A DNA stretch of 64,000 bases from Hamadaea sp. GTDB lineage: Bacteria; Actinomycetota; Actinomycetes; Mycobacteriales; Micromonosporaceae. A program made the translations under genes and the position numbers. The stretch is from positions 1 through 64,000 of the forward strand of contig NZ_JABFVK010000087.1 in assembly GCF_013362815.1 (NCBI RefSeq). The letters are read 5' to 3'. Below, piece after piece: positions 17,262 through 27,129 of the stretch; position 1 is the stretch's first letter; the number at the start of each line of letters is the position of its first letter. Under the pieces are notes generated by a model. That model searched no databases and was not told the origin of the DNA. It was given only the letters and a program-made list of their open reading frames with translations.

Positions 17262-19673
17262 ATGCACGCGCTATTCGACCTCCCTGCCCAGCCGCCCGCC
17301 GATGACGGAAAACCGTCCGGCGGCGGGTCGCGCGCCGCTGCCCAGCCCGTTCCCGGGCCGAGCCGGCCCGAGGAGAAACCCCGGCGGCCGAAGCCGTCGG
17401 TGGAAGAGCTGCTGGCCGGGCTCAACCCGCCGCAGCGGGAGGCGGTCACCCATTCGGGGTCGCCGTTGCTGATCGTGGCGGGCGCGGGCTCCGGCAAGAC
17501 CCGGGTGCTGACGCAGCGGATCGCGTACCTGCTGGCGGCGCGCGACGTTCATCCCGGGGAGATCCTGGCGATCACCTTCACGAACAAGGCCGCCGGTGAG
17601 CTCAAGGAACGCGTCGCGGCCGTCGTGGGCAGCCGGGCCCGGCTGATGTGGGTGAGCACGTTCCACTCCGCCTGCGTACGCATCCTTCGCGCGGAGCACG
17701 AGGCGGCCGGGCTCAAGAGCAGCTTCACCATCTACGACACCGACGACTCGCGCCGGTTGATGACGATGGTGGCCCGGGAGCTGGACCTCGATCCGAAGCG
17801 CTATCCGCCACGGGCCCTGGTCACCCAGGTCAGCAACCTGAAGAACGAGCTGATCGATCCCGACTCGTTCCAGCCCGCCGGCCCGCACGAGCGTGCGCTG
17901 GCCGAGGCGTACACGCTGTATCAGCGGCGGCTGGCCGAGGCGCAGGCGATGGACTTCGACGACCTCATCATGCGGACCGTCCACTTGCTCCAGAGCAAGC
18001 CGGAGGTGGCCGACAAGTACCGGCGGCGGTTCCGGCACGTGCTCGTCGACGAGTACCAGGACACCAACCACGCGCAGTATCAGCTGGTCAAGGAGCTGGT
18101 GGGGGAGACCGGCGAGCTCTGCGTCGTCGGCGACGCCGACCAGTCCATCTACGCCTTCCGTGGCGCGACCATCCGCAACATCCTCGAGTTCGAGCGCGAC
18201 TACCCGCAGGCGCGCACGATCCTGCTGGAACAGAACTACCGGTCGACCCAGACCATCCTGACCGCGGCGAACGCCGTGATCGACCGCAACTCCGGGCGCA
18301 AACCCAAGCGGTTGTGGTCCGACCAGGGCGAAGGCGAGAAGATCGTCGGCTACGTCGCCGACTCCGAACACGCCGAGGCCGACTGGGTGGCACGCCAGAT
18401 CGACTCCATGGCCGACAAGGACGAGGCGCGCCCGGGCGACGTCGCGGTCTTCTACCGGACCAACGCCCAGTCCCGGGTGTTCGAAGAAGTCTTCATCCGA
18501 TTCGGCCTGCCCTACAAGGTCGTCGGCGGTGTCCGGTTCTACGAGCGCAAAGAGGTCAAGGACGCGTTGGCGTACCTGCGCGCCGTGGCCAATGAGGACG
18601 ACACCGTCTCGGTCCGTCGAATCCTCAACACCCCCCGCCGGGGCATCGGCGATCGGGCCGAGGCGTGCGTCGAGGCGCTGGCCAACCGGGATCGGATCTC
18701 CTTCGGGGCGGCCCTGCGGCGCGCCTCCGAAGCGCCCGGCATCTCCACCCGGGCGGCGAACTCGATCCGCGAGTTCGTGCAGCTCATGGACGACGCCCGG
18801 GACAAGGCCCGGACCGCGCCGCCGGAAGAGGTCCTCGAACTCGTGCTGACCGGTTCCGGCTACCTCACCGAGCTGGAAGGCAGCCTCGACCCGCAGGACG
18901 AAGGCCGGGTGGAGAACCTCCAGGAACTCGTCAGCGTCGCCCGCGAGTACACCGAGCGCGCCGGGGACGCCGAGGAACCGGCCACTCTGGACGGCTTCCT
19001 CGAGCAGGTGGCCCTGGTCGCCGACGCCGACGAGATCCCCAGCGACGACCCCGACCACCAGGGCGTCGTCACGCTCATGACGCTCCACACCGCGAAAGGC
19101 CTCGAATTCCCGGTGGTCTTCCTGACCGGTCTGGAGGACGGCGTCTTCCCGCACATGCGCAGCCTCAGCGAGGTCGCCGAACTGGAGGAGGAACGGCGGC
19201 TCGCGTACGTGGGGATCACGCGCGCTCGCCAGCGACTGTTCCTCAGCCGCGCGGCCACCCGGTCGGCTTGGGGCCAGCCCCAGTACAACCCGCCGTCGCG
19301 GTTCCTGGAGGAGCTGCCGCCCGAGGTCACCCACTGGGAGCGGACCGAGAGCGCGGCGACCTCGTGGGGTGGTGGCTTCGGCTCCGGCTCGCGGGACCGT
19401 GATCGCGACAGGTCCTCGACCTTCGTCGGCGGCACGGCTCGGGCGACCCAGCTCGCCTCGAAGATGGGCATCGACCCGTCCCGCCTGGCCACCGCCAGCG
19501 ACCTCGCCAAAGTGCCCTCGCTGGAGCCCGGCGACCGGGTCAACCACCAGCGTTACGGCATGGGCCGCGTGCTCGCCGTCGAGGGCCACGGCCCGCGCGC
19601 GCAAGTCCAGGTCGACTTCGGCGACCAGGTGATGTGGCTGGTCCTGCGGCACGCCTCGCTCGAGAAGATCTAG
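17262..19673 (+). CDS. pcrA: ATP-dependent DNA helicase PcrA/UvrD
   Basis: An 803-residue superfamily 1A helicase that unwinds DNA 3'-5' in repair and replication. Motif I (AGAGSGKT, Lys79), motif Ia (AITFTNKAAGELKERV), motif II (VDEYQDTN), motif III (GDADQSIYAFRGA), motif IV (EQNYRS), motif V (VTLMTLHTAKGLEFPVVF) and motif VI (RRLAYVGITRARQRL) are all present. The last ~80 residues include the Tudor-like C-terminal domain typical of PcrA (GDRVNHQRYGMGRVLAVEG). The N-terminal ~50 residues are a disordered actinobacterial extension, beginning MHALFDLPAQ. Confidence 0.97.
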   Translation: MHALFDLPAQPPADDGKPSGGGSRAAAQPVPGPSRPEEKPRRPKPSVEELLAGLNPPQREAVTHSGSPLLIVAGAGSGKTRVLTQRIAYLLAARDVHPGEILAITFTNKAAGELKERVAAVVGSRARLMWVSTFHSACVRILRAEHEAAGLKSSFTIYDTDDSRRLMTMVARELDLDPKRYPPRALVTQVSNLKNELIDPDSFQPAGPHERALAEAYTLYQRRLAEAQAMDFDDLIMRTVHLLQSKPEVADKYRRRFRHVLVDEYQDTNHAQYQLVKELVGETGELCVVGDADQSIYAFRGATIRNILEFERDYPQARTILLEQNYRSTQTILTAANAVIDRNSGRKPKRLWSDQGEGEKIVGYVADSEHAEADWVARQIDSMADKDEARPGDVAVFYRTNAQSRVFEEVFIRFGLPYKVVGGVRFYERKEVKDALAYLRAVANEDDTVSVRRILNTPRRGIGDRAEACVEALANRDRISFGAALRRASEAPGISTRAANSIREFVQLMDDARDKARTAPPEEVLELVLTGSGYLTELEGSLDPQDEGRVENLQELVSVAREYTERAGDAEEPATLDGFLEQVALVADADEIPSDDPDHQGVVTLMTLHTAKGLEFPVVFLTGLEDGVFPHMRSLSEVAELEEERRLAYVGITRARQRLFLSRAATRSAWGQPQYNPPSRFLEELPPEVTHWERTESAATSWGGGFGSGSRDRDRDRSSTFVGGTARATQLASKMGIDPSRLATASDLAKVPSLEPGDRVNHQRYGMGRVLAVEGHGPRAQVQVDFGDQVMWLVLRHASLEKI

Positions 19674-19802
19674 CTCCCAGGTCCGCCGGGGTTCCGACCG
19701 TCGCTCCCGCGGGCACCGGTCGGGCCGCCGCCGGGGAGCGCTTGCGCGAGCCAGTCGGCGGCCCTCCCTGCCGACTCCGCGCTCCACCGACGGTGCGGGC
19801 TC

Positions 19803-19858
19803 GTGCGTCAAGATCCGTGCGTCAAGATCCGTGCGCCGAGATCCGTGCCCCAAGATCA
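19803..19858. repeat. Tandem 14-bp repeat, four copies
   Basis: Four head-to-tail copies of GTGCGTCAAGATCC (19803, 19817, 19831, 19845), the last two diverged. They lie in the 297-bp gap between pcrA and folD. The AAGATC word recurs further right (GATCTTG twice at 19924-19945, reverse orientation). Confidence 0.85.
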
Positions 19859-19870
19859 TCGCAGGACGCC

Positions 19871-19930
19871 GGATAATGCGGCTATTCGAGCGCAGATAAC
19901 CGCGTTATCCCGGGATAACGCGGTGATCTT
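19871..19930. repeat. Dispersed inverted repeat, family C, copy 1
   Basis: A ~60-bp element centred on a perfect 26-bp palindrome (19899-19924, core GCGTTATCCCGGGATAACGC), with further degenerate half-sites (GGATAATGCGG, GATAACCGCG). It aligns in direct orientation with 41844-41902. It sits 40 bp beyond the stop of folD, so it could also stop transcription of the converging pcrA and folD genes, although no T-run follows. Confidence 0.8.
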
Positions 19931-19970
19931 GCGGCGCGCTGATCTTGCGGCGCGCCGATCGCGCACACCG

Positions 19971-20855
19971 TCAAGCGGAAGCGGGCGTGAGCTGCTCAGC
20001 GCGTTCGACGACGTTGGCGAGCAGCATGGCCCGGGTCATCGGACCGACCGCCCCGGGCATCGGGGCGAGCCATCCGGCCACCTCGGCGACCTCGGGGGCG
20101 ACGTCGCCGGTGTAGCGGCCCTTGCCATCCTCGCCGACGACCCGGGTGATGCCGACGTCCACGACGGCCGCGCCCGGGCGGATCATGTCCGCGGCGAGCA
20201 GGCCGGGGTTGCCGGCGGCGACGATGACGATGTCGGCTCGCCGCGTATGCGCAGCGAGGTCCTTCGTCCCGGTGTGGCACAGGGTGACGGTGGCGTTCTC
20301 GGTACGCCGAGTCAGCAGCAGCCCGAGGGGACGTCCGACGGTGGTGCCCCGGCCGACGACCACCACTTCGGCCCCGTTGAGCGGGACTTCGTAACGGTGC
20401 AGCAGCTCCACGATGCCGCGCGGGGTGCACGGCAGGGGAGCGGGGTAGCCGAGCACGAGGCGTCCGAGGTTGATCGGGTGCAGCCCGTCGGCGTCCTTGC
20501 CGGGGTCGATCAGTTCCAGGGCGCGCTGCTCGGAGAGCCCCTTCGGCAGGGGCAGCTGGACGATGTAGCCGTGGCACGCCGGGTCGGCGTTGAGCTCGGC
20601 GATCGCCTCCTCGACCTGGGCCTGGGTCGCGTCGGCAGGCAGGTCCTTGCGCAGCGAGGCGATGCCGACCTCGGCGCAGTCACGGTGCTTGCCGACCACG
20701 TACGCGTGCGAGCCGGGGTCGTCGCCGACGAGAACCGTTCCCAGCCCGGGGACGACACCTCGGTCGTGTAGCCGGGCGACTCGCGCCTTGAGCTCGTCTT
20801 TGATCGCCGCCGCCGTGGCCTTGCCGTCCAGGATGCTCGCCGTCACGCCGTCCAT
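19971..20855 (-). CDS. folD: Bifunctional methylenetetrahydrofolate dehydrogenase/cyclohydrolase
   Basis: FolD oxidises 5,10-methylene-THF and hydrolyses the product to 10-formyl-THF, the one-carbon donor used by PurN and PurH encoded at 27-29 kb. The 294-residue protein starts [19 protein letters not shown], with [13 protein letters not shown] (catalytic Lys in the motif YxxxK) and [12 protein letters not shown], and the NADP-binding [18 protein letters not shown] prefer ATG 20855, the family N-terminus; a GTG at 20846 is an alternative and the upstream 23 codons look spurious. No clear ribosome-binding site is visible, so leaderless translation is possible. Confidence 0.95.
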   Translation of the reverse strand: MDGVTASILDGKATAAAIKDELKARVARLHDRGVVPGLGTVLVGDDPGSHAYVVGKHRDCAEVGIASLRKDLPADATQAQVEEAIAELNADPACHGYIVQLPLPKGLSEQRALELIDPGKDADGLHPINLGRLVLGYPAPLPCTPRGIVELLHRYEVPLNGAEVVVVGRGTTVGRPLGLLLTRRTENATVTLCHTGTKDLAAHTRRADIVIVAAGNPGLLAADMIRPGAAVVDVGITRVVGEDGKGRYTGDVAPEVAEVAGWLAPMPGAVGPMTRAMLLANVVERAEQLTPASA

Positions 20856-20924
20856 CGTGCCAGCACGAACGTTTCCGCCCGGTCGGCGGGGGTACGCCCT
20901 GTGACAACCCAGCGTCACATCCAT

Positions 20925-21329
20925 AGGCCTGTGGATAACTCCCCAAGATCAAAGTCCCGCTGATGCTGCCATAACGACAGCAACTGCGCGGTGATGTTTG
21001 TTAAAAGTGTCACTTCCCGGCCATCTGACCTGCATCATTCCACTATCTGGACCACCATACCGCTATAAAACGGACACGCTGGGTTTGCGGAGTGTGACGG
21101 CCACCTTCGGTCCGGCGAACTCCTAAATAAGGCATAATCCGGAAATATCCGCCCGTCCGGCAGGGCGGTGCTCTATACCAGAGCAAGGAGATGCTGCGCA
21201 AGTTCACATCTCTCGATCGTCACAGAAATGTGATTGATCGAGTTTGTGTGTGCGTCGAGCTTCGCCATACCTTTGCCGGACGTTGTCGCGGGTCACACCC
21301 TGTGACGACGTAGGAGATGAGGAGGCTCA
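20925..21329 (+). promoter_or_regulatory. Promoter/leader region of the ABC importer operon
   Basis: About 400 bp of noticeably lower GC than the surroundings, with AT-rich patches at 20997-21010 (GTTTGTTAAAAGTG), 21061-21071 and 21121-21150 (TAAATAAGGCATAATCC). These are the likely promoter positions, but no good -35/-10 pair can be fixed by eye. The region ends with GAGGAGG before the ATG at 21330. Confidence 0.5.
21212..21242. promoter_or_regulatory. Inverted repeat (operator or hairpin) in the ABC importer leader
   Basis: A 31-bp interrupted palindrome: CTCGATC-g-TCACA-gaaa-TGTGA-tt-GATCGAG. It lies 88 bp before the solute-binding protein start. It could be a repressor site or, in the mRNA, a stem-loop with a GAAA tetraloop. 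Confidence 0.5.
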
Positions 21330-22946
21330 ATGCAGGTTCGCAGGCTTGCTGCCTGGACTGCGATCCCGCTCAGCGCCGCACTGGCCCTCTCGGCCTGCGG
21401 TGGCGGCGGCGACAGCGGTAGCAGCTCCAGCGGCACCGTCAGGATCGGTATTGCCGAGCCGCAGTACCTGACCCCGGCGGACACCAACGAGACCAGCGGT
21501 TCGCAGGTCCTTGCCGCGCTCTATGCGCCGCTCGTGAACTACGACGCCGATAACAAGCCGGTCGAGGTTCAGGCCGAGTCGATCACGTCGTCGGACAACA
21601 AGGTCTGGACGATCAAGATCAAGAGTGGCTGGACCTTCCACAACGGCGAGGCTGTCACGTCCGACAGCTACATCGACGCCTGGAACGCCGCCGCCTACAA
21701 GGGCGCGTCCCAGAACGCGTACTTCTTCTCGCAGATCGCGGGCTACAACGAGGTTGCCCCGGCGGCCACGGACGCGACCCCGTCCCCGTCGCCGACCGCG
21801 CAGAAGCTGTCCGGTCTGAAGAAGGTCGACGACACGACCTTCACCGTGACGCTCTCGGCCCCGTTCAGCGACTTCAAGACGATGCTGGGCTACACGGCCT
21901 TCTACCCGCTGCCGAAGGCGGCCTTCGAGTCCGACGGCACCGTGAAGTCGACCTTCAAGGACGCTCCGATCGGTGACGGGCCGTTCAAGATGGACGGCAC
22001 CTGGCAGCACGACCAGAAGATCTCGGTCACCAAGTACGACGACTACAAGGGCACTCAGCCGAAGGTCACCGCCGTTCAGTTCACCATCTACCAGCAGCCC
22101 TCGGCCGAGTACGCCGACCTGCTGGCCGGGAACAACGACGTCATGCTGACGATCCCGACCGAGAACCTCTCCACCGCCGAGGGCGACCTGGGCGACCGTT
22201 ACCTGCACAGCCCGGCCTCGAGCTTCCAGTTCCTGGCGTTCCCGACGTACGACAAGAACTTCTCGAACGTCAACGTCCGGAAGGCGATCTCGATGGCGAT
22301 CGACCGCCAGGCGATCGTGGACCAGGTCTTCAAGGGCTCGCAGAAGGCGGCGTACTCGTTCGTCTCGCCGGTCGTCGGCGGCTACCGCGACAACACCTGC
22401 GGTGCGAACTGCGAGTTCAACGCCACCCAGGCGAAGCAGCTCTACACGGAGAACAACGGTCCGTCGAAGATCGAGATCAGCTACAACGCTGACGGTGGTC
22501 ACAAGGACTGGGTCGACGCCACCTGCAACCAGCTGAAGAACAACCTGGGTGTGGAGTGCGTGGGCATCCCGACCGCCAAGTTCGCCGACCTGCTCAACAA
22601 GGTCGAGAAGAAGCAGGAAGTCGGTATGTTCCGGATGGGCTGGATCATGGACTACCCGTCCATGGAGAACTACCTCGGCCCGCTGTACAGCACCAACGGC
22701 TCGTCGAACTACTACGGCTACAGCAACGCCGAGTTCGACAAGCTGGTCCAGGAAGGCCGGGAGGCCAGCACCTCGGACGCCGCCATCCAGAAGTGGCAGC
22801 AGGCCGAGGACCTCCTCGCCAAGGACATGCCGGTGCTGCCGCTCCGGTTCGGCCAGAACAACTACGGCATCTCGACCAAGGTGAAGAACGTCGACATCGA
22901 CCTCTTCAACCGGGTCGACCTGCTGAAGATCGAGTACACCGGCTGA
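21330..22946 (+). CDS. ABC transporter substrate-binding lipoprotein, family 5 (peptide/nickel type)
   Basis: A 538-residue SBP_bac_5 protein. The lipoprotein signal ends at LSAC with Cys23 followed by a Gly/Ser linker. Family landmarks include IKIKSGWTFHNGEAVTSDSYIDAW and NVNVRKAISMAIDRQAIVDQVFKG. It captures peptides or a similar solute outside the membrane and delivers it to the two permeases encoded downstream. Unusually, a short Ala/Pro/Thr/Ser insertion (APAATDATPSPSPTA) interrupts the N-terminal lobe. The ribosome-binding site GAGGAGG is strong. The exact ligand cannot be told from the sequence. Confidence 0.93.
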   Translation: MQVRRLAAWTAIPLSAALALSACGGGGDSGSSSSGTVRIGIAEPQYLTPADTNETSGSQVLAALYAPLVNYDADNKPVEVQAESITSSDNKVWTIKIKSGWTFHNGEAVTSDSYIDAWNAAAYKGASQNAYFFSQIAGYNEVAPAATDATPSPSPTAQKLSGLKKVDDTTFTVTLSAPFSDFKTMLGYTAFYPLPKAAFESDGTVKSTFKDAPIGDGPFKMDGTWQHDQKISVTKYDDYKGTQPKVTAVQFTIYQQPSAEYADLLAGNNDVMLTIPTENLSTAEGDLGDRYLHSPASSFQFLAFPTYDKNFSNVNVRKAISMAIDRQAIVDQVFKGSQKAAYSFVSPVVGGYRDNTCGANCEFNATQAKQLYTENNGPSKIEISYNADGGHKDWVDATCNQLKNNLGVECVGIPTAKFADLLNKVEKKQEVGMFRMGWIMDYPSMENYLGPLYSTNGSSNYYGYSNAEFDKLVQEGREASTSDAAIQKWQQAEDLLAKDMPVLPLRFGQNNYGISTKVKNVDIDLFNRVDLLKIEYTG

Positions 22947-22960
22947 CAGTCCAGCCGATC

Positions 22961-23007
22961 GGGGTGGCGTCGTCACTCTCCGCCGAGGAGGGGGGCGGCG
23001 CCACCCC
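22961..23007 (+). terminator. Intercistronic stem-loop after the substrate-binding gene
   Basis: GGGGTGGCG (22961-22969) pairs with CGCCACCCC (22999-23007). There is no T-run after it. Such hairpins between binding-protein and permease genes often stabilise or partly terminate the transcript so that more binding protein is made; this role is inferred. Confidence 0.55.
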
Positions 23008-23107
23008 CCACTGAGCCGGGCCTCAAGATCTTTCCGGGCCCGTGCGGGGGCAGTCCCGATTTGGGGGATTCGCCCCGAACCCTCCCACATCCGGAGAGAC
23101 TTGACTC

Positions 23108-24031
23108 ATGTTCCGCTACATCGTGCGCCGCCTGCTGCAAGGTGTTCTCACCTTCTTCGGCGCGACGTTCGTCGTGTATTGCCTGATGTTCGCCGGCGGC
23201 GGCGACCCCATCCAGGCGCTCGCCGGTGAGAAGCCGGTCACCGCGCAGCAGCGCGCGGCACTGACCGAGCAGTTCCACCTCGACGACAACTTCTTCGCGC
23301 GCTACTTGTACTTCCTCAAGGACTTCTTCACCGGCAACCTGAAGTCCTACACGGGCCGCGACGTCTTCGAGAACGTCGGCAGCGCCCTGCAGTTGACGGG
23401 CAAGATCGCCCTGATCGCGATCATCTTCACGATCGTCGTCGGCGTCACCCTGGGCATCGTGGCGGCACTGCGCCGGGGCGGAATCTTCGACACATCCTCG
23501 CTGATCCTCACCCTCGTCGTGATCGGCATCCCGAGCATCGTGCTGGCACCGCTGGCCCAGTACCTCTTCGGCATCCAGTGGAAGATCTTCCCGGTCAACT
23601 ACACCTTCGAGAAGCCGTTCGTCTCGCTCATCCTGCCCGGCCTCGTCCTCGGCACCCTGTCGCTGGCGACGGCGATGCGGCTCACCCGCGCCTCGTTCTT
23701 CGACAACCTCCGCGCCGACTACGTCCGGACCGCCACCTCCAAGGGCCTCACCCGCTTCCGGGTGGTCGGCGTACACGTGCTGCGGAACTCGCTGATCCCG
23801 ATCATCACCTTCCTCGGCGTCGAGCTGGGCAACCTGATGGGCGGCGCGATCATCACCGAGGGCGTCTTCAACATCCCCGGCATCGGCGGCCAGCTCTACA
23901 AGGCCATCGGCCTGGACGACGGGCCGACCGTCATCACCTTCGTCAGCCTCCTGGTGGTCATCTACATCGTGGCCAACCTGGTGGTCGACCTGCTCTACGC
24001 CGTACTGGACCCGAGGATTCGCTATGAGTGA
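23108..24031 (+). CDS. ABC transporter permease (DppB/OppB type)
   Basis: A 307-residue inner-membrane permease starting MFRYIVRRLLQGVLTFFGATFVVYCLMF, as DppB proteins do. Six membrane helices can be traced. The ABC-coupling EAA loop reads DYVRTATSKGLTRFRVVGVHVLRNSL (about 205-230). It pairs with the DppC-type permease, whose start overlaps its stop by 8 bp. The gene sits 161 bp after the binding protein, with GGAGAG before its ATG. Confidence 0.94.
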   Translation: MFRYIVRRLLQGVLTFFGATFVVYCLMFAGGGDPIQALAGEKPVTAQQRAALTEQFHLDDNFFARYLYFLKDFFTGNLKSYTGRDVFENVGSALQLTGKIALIAIIFTIVVGVTLGIVAALRRGGIFDTSSLILTLVVIGIPSIVLAPLAQYLFGIQWKIFPVNYTFEKPFVSLILPGLVLGTLSLATAMRLTRASFFDNLRADYVRTATSKGLTRFRVVGVHVLRNSLIPIITFLGVELGNLMGGAIITEGVFNIPGIGGQLYKAIGLDDGPTVITFVSLLVVIYIVANLVVDLLYAVLDPRIRYE

Positions 24032-24977
24032 CTTTGAGACCGAGACCGGCAGCGAGCTGAGCACCGCGACGCCCGGCGCCTTCTTCGCCAACGGCACTCC
24101 GCCGAGCCAAGAGGTCACCAAGGTACGCAGTGCGACCGCCGACGCCTGGCACGAGCTGCGGCGCAACGGCGTCTTCTGGGTCGGTCTCGTGATCGCGCTG
24201 GTGGCGCTCGTGATGGCCGTCTGGCCGTCGTTGTTCACTCCGGCCGACCCCAACTTCTGTCTCGGATCCCGGCAGATGCAGGGCCCGTCCGGTGCGGCGA
24301 TCTTCGGCTACGACTTCCAGGGCTGCGACGTCTGGGCGCACGCGGTCTACGGCACCCGCAACTCTCTGCTCATCGGAACCGGGGCGGCGCTGCTCTCGGG
24401 CGTACTGGCGATGCTCGTCGGCATGGTCGCCGGCTTCTTCGGCGGCTGGGTCGACGCGATCATCTCCCGCATCATCGAGGTCGCCCTGGCCGTGCCGCTG
24501 ATCCTGGCCGCGATCGTGCTGATGAAGAACCTGCCGAACAACGACCAGAACCTGCGTCTGTTCGCTCTCATCGGCATCTTGGGCGTCTTCGGCTGGACCA
24601 CCGCGGCCCGGGTCGTCCGGTCCTCGGTGATCAGCGCCAAGCAGCAGGACTACGTGTCGGCGGCCCGGATGCTGGGTGCGGGCAACGGCCGGATCATGTG
24701 GCGGCACATCATGCCGAACGTGCTGGCGCCGTTCCTGGTGATCATCACGATCGCGCTGGGGTCGTTCATCGCCGCCGAGGCGACGTTGTCCTTCCTGGGC
24801 GTCGGTCTCCAGTCGCCGAGCATCTCCTGGGGTCTGGACATCTCCAGCGCCCGCGTGCACATGCGAGAGGACGCCACTCCGCTGATCGTGCCGTCGGTGT
24901 TCCTGGCCCTGACGGTGCTGGCCTTCATCATGCTGGGCGACGCCATCCGCGAAGCCTTCGACCCGAAGATGCGGTGA
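24024..24977 (+). CDS. ABC transporter permease (DppC/OppC type)
   Basis: A 317-residue permease with a ~45-residue cytoplasmic N-tail, the OppC_N segment (AWHELRRNGVFWVGLVIALVALVMAV), and five more helices. The EAA loop is DYVSAARMLGAGNGRIMWRHIMPN. It has the family end IMLGDAIREAFDPKMR. It forms a heterodimer with the DppB-type protein. Overlap with the preceding gene (8 bp) and 5 bp to the next gene indicate a single operon. Confidence 0.94.
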   Translation: MSDFETETGSELSTATPGAFFANGTPPSQEVTKVRSATADAWHELRRNGVFWVGLVIALVALVMAVWPSLFTPADPNFCLGSRQMQGPSGAAIFGYDFQGCDVWAHAVYGTRNSLLIGTGAALLSGVLAMLVGMVAGFFGGWVDAIISRIIEVALAVPLILAAIVLMKNLPNNDQNLRLFALIGILGVFGWTTAARVVRSSVISAKQQDYVSAARMLGAGNGRIMWRHIMPNVLAPFLVIITIALGSFIAAEATLSFLGVGLQSPSISWGLDISSARVHMREDATPLIVPSVFLALTVLAFIMLGDAIREAFDPKMR

Positions 24978-24982
24978 CGTGA

Positions 24983-25972
24983 ATGAATGAGCATCTGCTG
25001 GAAGTCGACAACCTCTTCATCGAGTTCCACACTCGGGACGGGGTTTCGAAGGTCATCAACGGCGTCTCGTACCACCTGAACGCGGGTGAGACGCTGGCCG
25101 TGCTCGGCGAATCGGGTTCTGGCAAGTCGGTGACCGCCCAGGCCATCATGGGCATCCTCGACATGCCGCCCGGCAAGATCACCCGGGGCCGGATCCTCTA
25201 CCGGGGTCGCGACCTGCTGACCATGTCGAAGGAGGAGCGCCGGAAGGTCCGCGGCGAGGAGATCGCGATGGTCTTCCAGGACGCCCTGTCCTCGCTGAAC
25301 CCGGTCTTCACCGTCGGCAACCAGATCTCGGAGACCTTGCGCAAGCGCAAGGGCATGTCCAAGGCGGACGCCATGAAGCGGGCCGTCGAGCTGATGGACC
25401 AGGTGAAGATCCCCGGAGCCAAGGAGCGGGTGAAGGACTACCCACACCAGTTCTCCGGCGGTATGCGCCAGCGTGTGATGATCGCGATGTCGCTGGCGAT
25501 GGATCCCAAGGTGCTCATCGCCGACGAGCCGACGACCGCACTCGACGTGACCGTTCAGGCCCAGATCATGGACCTGCTGGCCGAGCTGCGGCGTGACCTC
25601 AACATGGCGATGATCCTGATCACCCACGACCTCGGCGTCGTCGCCGACGTGGCGGACCGGATCGCCGTCATGTACGCCGGCCGCATCGTCGAGCACGCGG
25701 ACGTCCACGCGCTCTACAAGAACCCGGCACACCCGTACACCAAGGGGTTGCTGGAGTCGATCCCGCGGCTGGATGCCAAGGGCACGGAGCTGGCCACCAT
25801 CAAGGGCCTGCCGCCGAACCTGCTGCGGCCGCCGACGGGATGCGCGTTCCACCCACGCTGCAAGTACGCCCAGGACATCTGCGTGACGACCACGCCGCCG
25901 CTGCTCGACCTCGGTGGAGGTCGGACCAGCGCCTGCCACTTCGCGAAGGAGCTTCTCGATGGCCGAATCTGA
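24983..25972 (+). CDS. ABC transporter ATP-binding protein (DppD/OppD type)
   Basis: A 329-residue ATPase: Walker A GESGSGKS (about 39-46), Q-loop FQDAL, signature FSGGMRQRV, Walker [13 protein letters not shown] and switch His in [13 protein letters not shown]. The C-terminal oligopeptide_HPY region has the Cys-containing [15 protein letters not shown], which in OppD/DppD proteins can bind an iron-sulfur cluster. It pairs with the DppF-type ATPase, whose gene starts 14 bp before this one ends. Confidence 0.95.
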   Translation: MNEHLLEVDNLFIEFHTRDGVSKVINGVSYHLNAGETLAVLGESGSGKSVTAQAIMGILDMPPGKITRGRILYRGRDLLTMSKEERRKVRGEEIAMVFQDALSSLNPVFTVGNQISETLRKRKGMSKADAMKRAVELMDQVKIPGAKERVKDYPHQFSGGMRQRVMIAMSLAMDPKVLIADEPTTALDVTVQAQIMDLLAELRRDLNMAMILITHDLGVVADVADRIAVMYAGRIVEHADVHALYKNPAHPYTKGLLESIPRLDAKGTELATIKGLPPNLLRPPTGCAFHPRCKYAQDICVTTTPPLLDLGGGRTSACHFAKELLDGRI

Positions 25973-26969
25973 GACCATCCTGCAGGTCGAGAACCTGGTC
26001 AAGCACTTCCCGATCCGGCAGGGCATCCTGTTCAAGAAGAAGGTCGGCGAGGTCAAGGCGGTCGACGGGGTCTCCTTCGAGCTGAAGCGGGGCGAGACCC
26101 TGGGCATCGTGGGCGAGTCCGGCTGCGGCAAGTCGACCCTGGCCAAGCTGCTCATGCGGCTGGAGACGCCGACGGCCGGTCGCGCCAGGCTGAACGGCCG
26201 CGACATCTACAGGATGGGCGGCTCGGAGCTTCGGCGGCTGCGGCGCAATGTCCAGATGGTCATGCAGGACCCGTACACGTCGTTGAACCCGCGGATGACC
26301 GTCGGCGACATCATCGGCGAGCCTTACGAGATCCACCCGGAGGCGGCTCCCCGGGGCGACCGTCAGCGGCGCGTACAGGAACTGCTGGATCTGGTCGGAC
26401 TCAACCCCGAGCACATCAACCGCTATCCGCACCAGTTCTCCGGCGGTCAGCGCCAGCGCATCGGCATCGCCCGGGCGCTCGCCCTGCGACCGGAGGTCAT
26501 CGTCTGCGACGAGCCGGTCTCCGCGCTCGACGTCTCGATTCAGGCCCAGGTCATCAACCTGCTGGAGAAGCTGCAGGACGAGTTCGGGCTCTCCTACATC
26601 TTCATCGCCCACGACCTGTCCGTGGTCCGCCACATCTCCGACCGGGTCGGCGTGATGTACCTCGGCAAGATCGTCGAGATCGGGACCGAGGACGAGATCT
26701 ACGCGCGGCCCACGCACCCCTACACCCAGGCGCTGCTCTCGGCGGTGCCGGTACCGGACCCCGAGGCCCGCGCTCACCGCGAGGTCATCCGGCTCGAGGG
26801 CGACGTGCCGTCGCCGGCCAATCCGCCGTCCGGCTGCCGGTTCCGCACGCGTTGCTGGAAAGCCCAGGAGAAGTGCGCCAAGGAGGAGCCGCTGCTCGTG
26901 CTCCGCCCGGCCGCGGACCCGCACCCGTCCGCGTGCCACTTCGCCGAGCAGCGGCACGTGGTCGCTTAA
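25959..26969 (+). CDS. ABC transporter ATP-binding protein (DppF/OppF type)
   Basis: A 336-residue ATPase starting [22 protein letters not shown]. Walker A is GESGCGKST, the signature FSGGQRQRI, Walker [13 protein letters not shown], with the His switch in [13 protein letters not shown]. The C-terminal region contains [18 protein letters not shown] 25959 was chosen because AAGGAG lies 7 bp before it; the upstream 15 codons are the end of the preceding gene in another frame. It overlaps the DppD-type gene by 14 bp, closing the five-gene importer operon, which ends at a terminator. Confidence 0.95.
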   Translation: MAESETILQVENLVKHFPIRQGILFKKKVGEVKAVDGVSFELKRGETLGIVGESGCGKSTLAKLLMRLETPTAGRARLNGRDIYRMGGSELRRLRRNVQMVMQDPYTSLNPRMTVGDIIGEPYEIHPEAAPRGDRQRRVQELLDLVGLNPEHINRYPHQFSGGQRQRIGIARALALRPEVIVCDEPVSALDVSIQAQVINLLEKLQDEFGLSYIFIAHDLSVVRHISDRVGVMYLGKIVEIGTEDEIYARPTHPYTQALLSAVPVPDPEARAHREVIRLEGDVPSPANPPSGCRFRTRCWKAQEKCAKEEPLLVLRPAADPHPSACHFAEQRHVVA

Positions 26970-26986
26970 ATCCAACTTGTACGCAG

Positions 26987-27019
26987 AAACGCCCGCCCCC
27001 GTCTGGGAGCGGGCGTTTT
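26987..27019 (+). terminator. Terminator of the ABC importer operon
   Basis: A 10-bp stem (AAACGCCCGC / GCGGGCGTTT) with a 12-nt loop, followed by TTTT within the right arm. It lies 18 bp after the last ABC gene. Read leftward, the AAA end also gives a T-run, so it could serve both strands. Confidence 0.8.
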
Positions 27020-27053
27020 CGCGTTGCGTCTCACTTCCGCGTCTCACTTCCGC

Positions 27054-27114
27054 GTTGATCATGAACCTAAGGTTCCGCTACGGTCTTCTGCGGAACCATA
27101 GGTTCATGATCAAC
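27054..27114. repeat. Dispersed inverted repeat, family B, copy 2
   Basis: The best-preserved copy of family B: a 25-bp stem with a single mismatch (outer arm GTTGATCATGAACCTA), loop of 11 nt. It ends 15 bp before the stop of purH, in the convergent gap between the ABC operon and purH. Confidence 0.9.
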
Positions 27115-27129
27115 GGGGCTCAACGCCTG

